NCBI GenBank assembly: GCA_913778205.1
Contig: CAJYUW010000051.1
Location: forward strand, 20,842-84,841
DNA: 64,000 nucleotides
Direction of reading: 5' to 3'
Source of the DNA: an uncultured Curtobacterium sp.
GTDB lineage: Bacteria; Actinomycetota; Actinomycetes; Actinomycetales; Microbacteriaceae
Positions 59,595-64,000 of the stretch are shown piece by piece. How positions within the stretch are numbered: the stretch's first letter is position 1; every line of letters starts with the position of its first letter. The notes below the pieces were generated by a model. It made no database searches. It was not told the origin of the DNA and saw nothing but the letters and a program-made list of their open reading frames with translations. Position numbers and translations under genes: made by a program.

Positions 59595-62500
59595 TTACTG
59601 CAGCACCACCAGGAGGTCTCCGGCGTCGACCTGTTGCGTCGCCGGGATCGCGAGTCGGCCGACGGTGCCCGCGACGGGCGCCGTGATGGCCGCTTCCATC
59701 TTCATCGCCTCGATGCTCGCCACGGCCTGACCGGCTGCGACGACGTCACCGACGGCGACCTTGAGTGTCACGACGCCGGAGAACGGCGCCGCCACGTGCT
59801 TCGGGTCGGACGGGTCCGCCTTCTCGGCGGCCTTCGTCTCGACCTCGATCGAGCGGTCGCGGACGGCCACCGGGCGGAGCTGCCCGTTGAGCGTCGCCAT
59901 GACCGTGCGGACCCCGCGCTCGTCCGGCGCACCGATGGCCTCGAGCCCGACGAAGAGGTCCACACCCCTGCCGAGCGGCACGGTGTGCTCCTGCCCGGGG
60001 CGGAGTCCGTAGAGGTAGTCGACCGTGGGGACGACGGACAGGTCCCCGTACTGCTGCCGGACGGCCTCGAACTGCCGGGTCGGCTGCGGGAAGAGGAGCC
60101 GGTTCAGCGCCTGCTGCCGCTCGGGGCCCGGGACGTCGAGGTGCGCACGCTCGGCGTCGGGCACCGGCGTGACCTCGATGCGGACGTCGCGGCCCTCGAG
60201 GACCTTCGAGCGGAACGGCTCCGGCCAGCCGCCGGGCAGGTCGCCGAGCTCGCCGGCCATGAACCCGACGACCGAGTCCGGGATGTCGTACTGCTCCGGG
60301 TGCTGCTCGAAGTGCTCGGGGTCGGCGTCGACGGCGGCGAGCTGCAGCGCGAGGTCGCCGACCACCTTCGAGGACGGCGTGACCTTGGTCGGACGGCCGA
60401 GGATGCGGTTCGCCTCGGCGTACCAGTCCTCGACCTGCTCGAAGCGGTCGCCGAGGCCGAGCGCGATGGCCTGCTGCCGGAGGTTCGAGAGCTGCCCGCC
60501 GGGGATCTCGTGCCGGTAGACGCGCCCGGTCGGCCCGGGCAGCCCTGACTCGAACGGGGCGTACGCGCGGCGGACCGCCTCCCAGTACGGCTCGAGGTCG
60601 CCCACCGCGGCGAGGTCGAGGCCGGTGTCGCGCTCGGTGTGCGCGAGGGCGGCGACGAGCGCGGACATGCTCGGCTGGCTCGTGGTGCCGGCCATCGGGG
60701 CCGCGGCGACGTCGACGGCGTCGGCCCCGGCGCGCGCGGCGGCGAGGAGGGTCGCGAGCTGCCCGCCGGCGGTGTCGTGCGTGTGCACGTGCACCGGCTG
60801 GTCGAAGCGCTCGCGCAGCGCGGCGACGAGCCGTTCTGCCGCGCCGGCGCGGAGCAGGCCGGCCATGTCCTTGATGCCGATGACGTGCGCGCCGGCCTCG
60901 ACCATCTGCTCCGCGAGGCGGAGGTAGTAATCGAGCGTGTAGAGGTCCTCCGCCGGGTCGAGCAGGTCGCCCGAGTAGCAGAGCGCCGCTTCGGCCACCG
61001 ACGTGCCGGTGGCGAGCACCGCCTCCAGGGCCGGACGCAGCTGGCTGACGTCGTTGAGCGCGTCGAACACCCGGAACACGTCGACACCGCTGGCGGCGGC
61101 CTCGGCCACGAAGGCGTCGGTGACCTCGGTCGGGTACGGCGTGTAGCCGACCGTGTTCCGGCCGCGCAGGAGCATCTGGATCGGGATGTTCGGCATCGCC
61201 GCGCGGAGCGCCGTCAGACGCTCCCACGGGTCCTCGCCGAGGAACCGGAGCGCGACGTCGTAGGTCGCGCCGCCCCAGGCCTCCATCGAGAGCAGCTGCG
61301 GGGTCAGCCGGGCGACGTGCGGCGCGACGGCGACGAGGTCCTTCGTGCGGACGCGCGTCGCGAGGAGCGACTGGTGGGCGTCCCGCATCGTCGTCTCGGT
61401 GACCGCGAGGGCGGTCTGTGCGCGCAGTCCGCGGGCCCACTCGGCAGGACCGACCTCGAGCAGGCGGTCGCGCTGCCCGGCCGGCGGCGCGACGGTCAGG
61501 TCGACCGCGGGGAGCTTCTCGCTCGGCTCGACGGTCTGCGGCGGCCTCGCCCCGTTCGGCTGGTTCACCGTGACGTCGGCGAGCCAGTGCACGATCTTCG
61601 TGCCGCGGTCCTTCGACACGTGGCCGCCGAACAGCTGCGGGCGCTCCTCGATGAACGTCGTCGAGACGTCGCCGCGGGCGAAGTCCGGGTCCTCGAGGAC
61701 GGCCTGGAGGAACGGGATGTTCGTGCTCACGCCGCGGATGCGGAACTCGGCGAGGGCGCGCTTCGCGCGGGCGACCGCCGTCGGGAAGTCACGCCCGCGG
61801 CAGGTCATCTTCGCGAGCATCGAGTCGAAGTGCGGGCTGATCTGGGCGCCGGTGGCGATGGTGCCGCCGTCGAGCCGGACCCCCGCGCCGCCGGGGCTCC
61901 GGTACGTCGTGATCTTGCCCGTGTCCGGTCGGAAGCCCTGCGTCGGGTCCTCGGTCGTGATGCGGGTCTGCAGCGCGGCGCCGTGCACGGACACCGTGTC
62001 CTGCGTCAGGCCGAGGTCGGCGAGCGTCTCCCCCGCCGCGATCCGCATCTGTGACTGCACGAGGTCGACGTCCGTGACCTCCTCGGTCACGGTGTGCTCG
62101 ACCTGGATGCGCGGGTTCATCTCGATGAAGACGTGCTGGCCGGCCCGCTCGCCATCGGTGTCGAGGAGGAACTCCACGGTGCCGGCGTTCACGTAGCCGA
62201 TGGACCGGGCGAAGGCGACGGCGTCGCGGTGGAGCGCGGCCGCGATCGACGGGTCGAGGTTCGGCGCCGGGGCGATCTCGACGACCTTCTGGTTGCGCCG
62301 CTGGACCGAGCAGTCGCGCTCGAACAGGTGGATCGTGCCTGCGTCGTCGCCGGTCGAGTCCGCGAGGATCTGTACCTCGATGTGCCGCGGGCGGATCACC
62401 GCCTGCTCGAGGAACATCGTCGGGTCGCCGAAGGCGCTGTCGGCCTCGCGCATCGCCTCCTCGAGCGCCGGTCGCAGTTCGTCCCGGGTCTCCACGCGGC

Positions 62501-63005
62501 GCATGCCCCGGCCGCCACCGCCCGCCACGGCCTTCGCGAACACCGGGAAGCCGATGGCGTCGGCGCCCGCGAGGAGCTCCTCGATGTCCCGGCTCGCCGG
62601 GGTGCTCGCGAGGACGGGCACGCCGGCTGCGATGGCGTGTTCCTTCGCGGTGACCTTGTTGCCGGCCATCTCGAGCACGTGCTCGCCCGGACCGATGAAG
62701 GTGATGCCGTTCCGCGCCGCAGCGGCCGCGAGCTCGGGGTTCTCGGACAGGAAGCCGTAGCCGGGGTAGATCGCGTCGGCGCCCGACTCCCGCGCCACGC
62801 GGATGATCTCCGACACGTCGAGGTAGGCACGGACCGGGTGGCCCGGCTCGCCGATCAGGTACGCCTCGTCCGCCTTCAACCGGTGCAGGGAGTTGCGGTC
62901 CTCGTACGGGTAGACCGCCACGGTGCGGGCGCCCAGCTCGTACGCCGCTCGGAATGCACGGATGGCGATCTCGCCACGGTTCGCCACGAGGATCTTGCTG
63001 AACAC
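59595..63005 (-). CDS. pyc: pyruvate carboxylase
   Basis: An 1136-aa biotin-dependent anaplerotic enzyme (pyruvate to oxaloacetate). Biotin carboxylase domain (1-450): [45 protein letters not shown]. Carboxyltransferase domain (about 545-830): [29 protein letters not shown] allosteric region, then biotinyl domain with [10 protein letters not shown] (biotin-Lys) near the end. GTG 63005 is the start. The gene is divergent from parA with closely spaced promoters. def follows after 1 nt. Confidence 0.97.
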   Translation of the reverse strand: MFSKILVANRGEIAIRAFRAAYELGARTVAVYPYEDRNSLHRLKADEAYLIGEPGHPVRAYLDVSEIIRVARESGADAIYPGYGFLSENPELAAAAARNGITFIGPGEHVLEMAGNKVTAKEHAIAAGVPVLASTPASRDIEELLAGADAIGFPVFAKAVAGGGGRGMRRVETRDELRPALEEAMREADSAFGDPTMFLEQAVIRPRHIEVQILADSTGDDAGTIHLFERDCSVQRRNQKVVEIAPAPNLDPSIAAALHRDAVAFARSIGYVNAGTVEFLLDTDGERAGQHVFIEMNPRIQVEHTVTEEVTDVDLVQSQMRIAAGETLADLGLTQDTVSVHGAALQTRITTEDPTQGFRPDTGKITTYRSPGGAGVRLDGGTIATGAQISPHFDSMLAKMTCRGRDFPTAVARAKRALAEFRIRGVSTNIPFLQAVLEDPDFARGDVSTTFIEERPQLFGGHVSKDRGTKIVHWLADVTVNQPNGARPPQTVEPSEKLPAVDLTVAPPAGQRDRLLEVGPAEWARGLRAQTALAVTETTMRDAHQSLLATRVRTKDLVAVAPHVARLTPQLLSMEAWGGATYDVALRFLGEDPWERLTALRAAMPNIPIQMLLRGRNTVGYTPYPTEVTDAFVAEAAASGVDVFRVFDALNDVSQLRPALEAVLATGTSVAEAALCYSGDLLDPAEDLYTLDYYLRLAEQMVEAGAHVIGIKDMAGLLRAGAAERLVAALRERFDQPVHVHTHDTAGGQLATLLAAARAGADAVDVAAAPMAGTTSQPSMSALVAALAHTERDTGLDLAAVGDLEPYWEAVRRAYAPFESGLPGPTGRVYRHEIPGGQLSNLRQQAIALGLGDRFEQVEDWYAEANRILGRPTKVTPSSKVVGDLALQLAAVDADPEHFEQHPEQYDIPDSVVGFMAGELGDLPGGWPEPFRSKVLEGRDVRIEVTPVPDAERAHLDVPGPERQQALNRLLFPQPTRQFEAVRQQYGDLSVVPTVDYLYGLRPGQEHTVPLGRGVDLFVGLEAIGAPDERGVRTVMATLNGQLRPVAVRDRSIEVETKAAEKADPSDPKHVAAPFSGVVTLKVAVGDVVAAGQAVASIEAMKMEAAITAPVAGTVGRLAIPATQQVDAGDLLVVLQ

Positions 63006-63022
63006 GAGGTCCCTTTCAGCCC

Positions 63023-63057
63023 GGGTTGAGGTGAGACAACCCTAGTCGCGGTAACGT
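63023..63057. promoter_or_regulatory. divergent pyc/parA promoter region
   Basis: GGGTTG-N8-CAACCC (63023-63042) is an inverted repeat. Minus-strand TAGGGT (63044-63039) is a candidate -10 for pyc, and TAACGT (63052-63057) lies 8 nt before parA GTG 63066. The two start regions are about 20 nt apart, so one regulator could affect both genes. Confidence 0.45.
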
Positions 63058-63065
63058 TGCTCACC

Positions 63066-63878
63066 GTGCATGTACTCAGCGTGAGCTCCCTCAAGGGTGG
63101 TGTCGGAAAGACGACGGTGACGCTCGGCCTGACATCGGCCGCGTTCGCCAAGGGACTGCGCACGCTGGTGGTCGACCTCGACCCGCAGTCGGACGTCTCG
63201 ACGGGCCTCGACATCAACCTCGCCGGGCACCTCAACGTGGCCGACGTGCTCGAGAACCCGAAGGAGAAGATCGTCCGCCAGGCGATCGCCCCGTCCGGGT
63301 GGACGAAGGGCTCCCAGGGCAAGATCGACGTCATGGTCGGGTCGCCTTCCGCGATCAACTTTGACGGACCACACCCGTCCATCCGCGACATCTGGAAGCT
63401 CGAGGAAGCCCTGGCCAACGTCGAGCAGGACTACGAGCTCGTGCTCATCGACTGCGCACCGTCGCTGAACGCCCTCACCCGCACCGCGTGGGCGGCGTCC
63501 GACCGGGTCACCGTCGTCACCGAGCCGGGGCTGTTCTCCGTCGCCGCCGCCGACCGGGCCCTCCGCGCGATCGAGGAGATCCGCCGCGGCCTCTCCCCCC
63601 GACTCCAGCCGCTCGGCATCGTCGTGAACCGGGCCCGCGTGCAGTCGCTCGAGCACCAGTTCCGCATCAAGGAGCTCCGGGACATGTTCGGGCCGCTCGT
63701 GCTCTCGCCGCAGCTGCCCGAGCGGACCTCGCTGCAGCAGGCGCAGGGTGCGGCGAAGCCGTTGCACGTGTGGCCGGGTGAGTCGGCGCAGGAGATGGCG
63801 AAGAACTTCGACCAGCTGCTCGAGCGCATCATGCGCACGGGCAAGATCGGCCCGTACGCCGAGGGCGGCGCGGCCTAG
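63066..63878 (+). CDS. orphan ParA/MinD-type ATPase
   Basis: A 270-aa deviant Walker-A ATPase. VSSLKGGVGKTTVTLGL (Walker A), VVDLDPQSDVSTGLD (Walker A' / switch I) and VLIDCAPSLNALT (Walker B) define the ParA family. No parB follows; the gene faces away from pyc and is next to an insertion element. Proteins like this position chromosomal or other cargo. GTG 63066 is chosen over TTG 63057 on the basis of the -10 position and the protein N-terminus (VHVLSVSSLKGG). The main chromosomal parAB is presumably elsewhere. Confidence 0.9.
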   Translation: MHVLSVSSLKGGVGKTTVTLGLTSAAFAKGLRTLVVDLDPQSDVSTGLDINLAGHLNVADVLENPKEKIVRQAIAPSGWTKGSQGKIDVMVGSPSAINFDGPHPSIRDIWKLEEALANVEQDYELVLIDCAPSLNALTRTAWAASDRVTVVTEPGLFSVAAADRALRAIEEIRRGLSPRLQPLGIVVNRARVQSLEHQFRIKELRDMFGPLVLSPQLPERTSLQQAQGAAKPLHVWPGESAQEMAKNFDQLLERIMRTGKIGPYAEGGAA

Positions 63879-63926
63879 GTGTACTCGGCCGTGACGTTGG
63901 TGACACTTCGGGGGTTGTGACGCGAC

Positions 63927-63979
63927 GAGGCCTCCTGGCTTGATGGAGCTGTCTAGTTCTGCCACTGCCAGGAGGCCTC
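63927..63979 (+). promoter_or_regulatory. hairpin sequestering the putative transposase ribosome site
   Basis: GAGGCCTCCTGGC (63927-63939) and GCCAGGAGGCCTC (63967-63979) are perfect inverted copies around a 27-nt loop. The right arm contains AGGAGG (63970-63975), 5 nt before GTG 63981. Transcripts entering from parA would hide this site. Confidence 0.55.
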
Positions 63980-63980
63980 T

Positions 63981-64000
63981 GTGTCCCACGCTAACGCCCG
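63981..64000 (+). CDS. transposase, partial (IS481-like)
   Basis: Only the first codons are in the window: GTG TCC CAC GCT AAC GCC CG, encoding VSHANA and the start of R. AGGAGG lies 5 nt upstream. MSHANA(R/A) is a frequent N-terminus of IS481-family transposases. The rest lies to the right. Confidence 0.5.

Larger units (their letters stand above)
63901..64000 (+). mobile_element. left end of an IS481-family-like insertion sequence
   Basis: After the parA stop (63878) the sequence changes to TGACACTTCGGGGG, then a 13-bp inverted repeat and the start of a transposase frame that reads VSHANAR, a beginning common in IS481-family transposases. The exact left terminus and target duplication cannot be fixed without the right end. 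Assignment rests on seven residues plus context. Confidence 0.5.

Overview
The window is chromosomal DNA from a high-GC actinobacterium. The best fit is family Microbacteriaceae, with Curtobacterium or a close relative most likely. Support comes from uniformly high GC, frequent GTG and TTG starts, an actinobacterial cytochrome oxidase with CtaF, an actinobacterial dcw cluster with SepF and DivIVA but no FtsA, a PASTA-domain Ser/Thr kinase, and a MurE lacking the usual DAP-recognition motif. The genus is inference. No rRNA, tRNA or CRISPR array was seen. The window is mostly core genome. The accessory material is intergenic repeats and the edge of an IS481-like element at the right end.

Layout from the left. 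1-1837 (minus) holds cydAB, the bd-type quinol oxidase, with cydB cut by the window edge. 2110-5379 (minus) is a four-gene osmoprotectant ABC transporter with 4-nt overlaps at every junction. 5562-6209 is a TetR regulator. 6406-9402 (plus) carries an App1-type phosphatase and a GH15 glucan/trehalose hydrolase. 9630-11009 is a zwf-like gene. 11208-14280 (minus) is ctaC-ctaD-ctaF of the aa3 oxidase. erpA, an M20 dipeptidase, a DUF3043 membrane protein, pyrD, nrdR, hisD, an APH-like kinase and dnaE follow up to 25060.

25682-46472 is a long minus-strand division and cell-wall region. In transcription order it reads mraZ, rsmH, ftsL, a previously unlisted 50-codon frame, ftsI, murE, murF, mraY, murD, ftsW, murG, murC, ftsQ, ftsZ, yggS, sepF, yggT, divIVA, lspA and an RluA-type pseudouridine synthase. 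From ftsL to ftsQ most junctions overlap by 4 nt (ATGA or GTGA), which indicates translational coupling. The Mur ligases and MraY/MurG make lipid II, FtsW/FtsI polymerise septal wall, and FtsQ/L, FtsZ, SepF and DivIVA organise the division and polar-growth machinery.

47146-58737 resembles the Mycobacterium tuberculosis Rv2173-Rv2187 neighbourhood: DUF3040, polyprenyl synthetase, Rv2175c-like DNA-binding protein, a LysM protein, a PASTA Ser/Thr kinase, class II DAHP synthase, acyltransferase, ROK glucokinase and a FadD15-like acyl-CoA ligase. 58836-63005 holds a possible 43-aa ORF, peptide deformylase and pyruvate carboxylase. 63066-63878 is an orphan ParA-type ATPase.

The most unusual content is intergenic. 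Three pairs of ~91-bp imperfect palindromes (17237/17402, 25206/25389, 46779/46953) have ~165-185 bp between partners. Seven or more copies of a GGACGGGAGGC-cored palindrome sit at gene ends, and a third small repeat is shared by two of the paired-element loci. Tandem repeats occur between ftsL and ftsI (30 bp, coding-compatible), at the aroG 3' end (29 bp), upstream of the kinase (21 bp) and inside murG (39 bp). Several genes have a TANNNT hexamer 7-8 nt before the start codon, suggesting leaderless transcripts.
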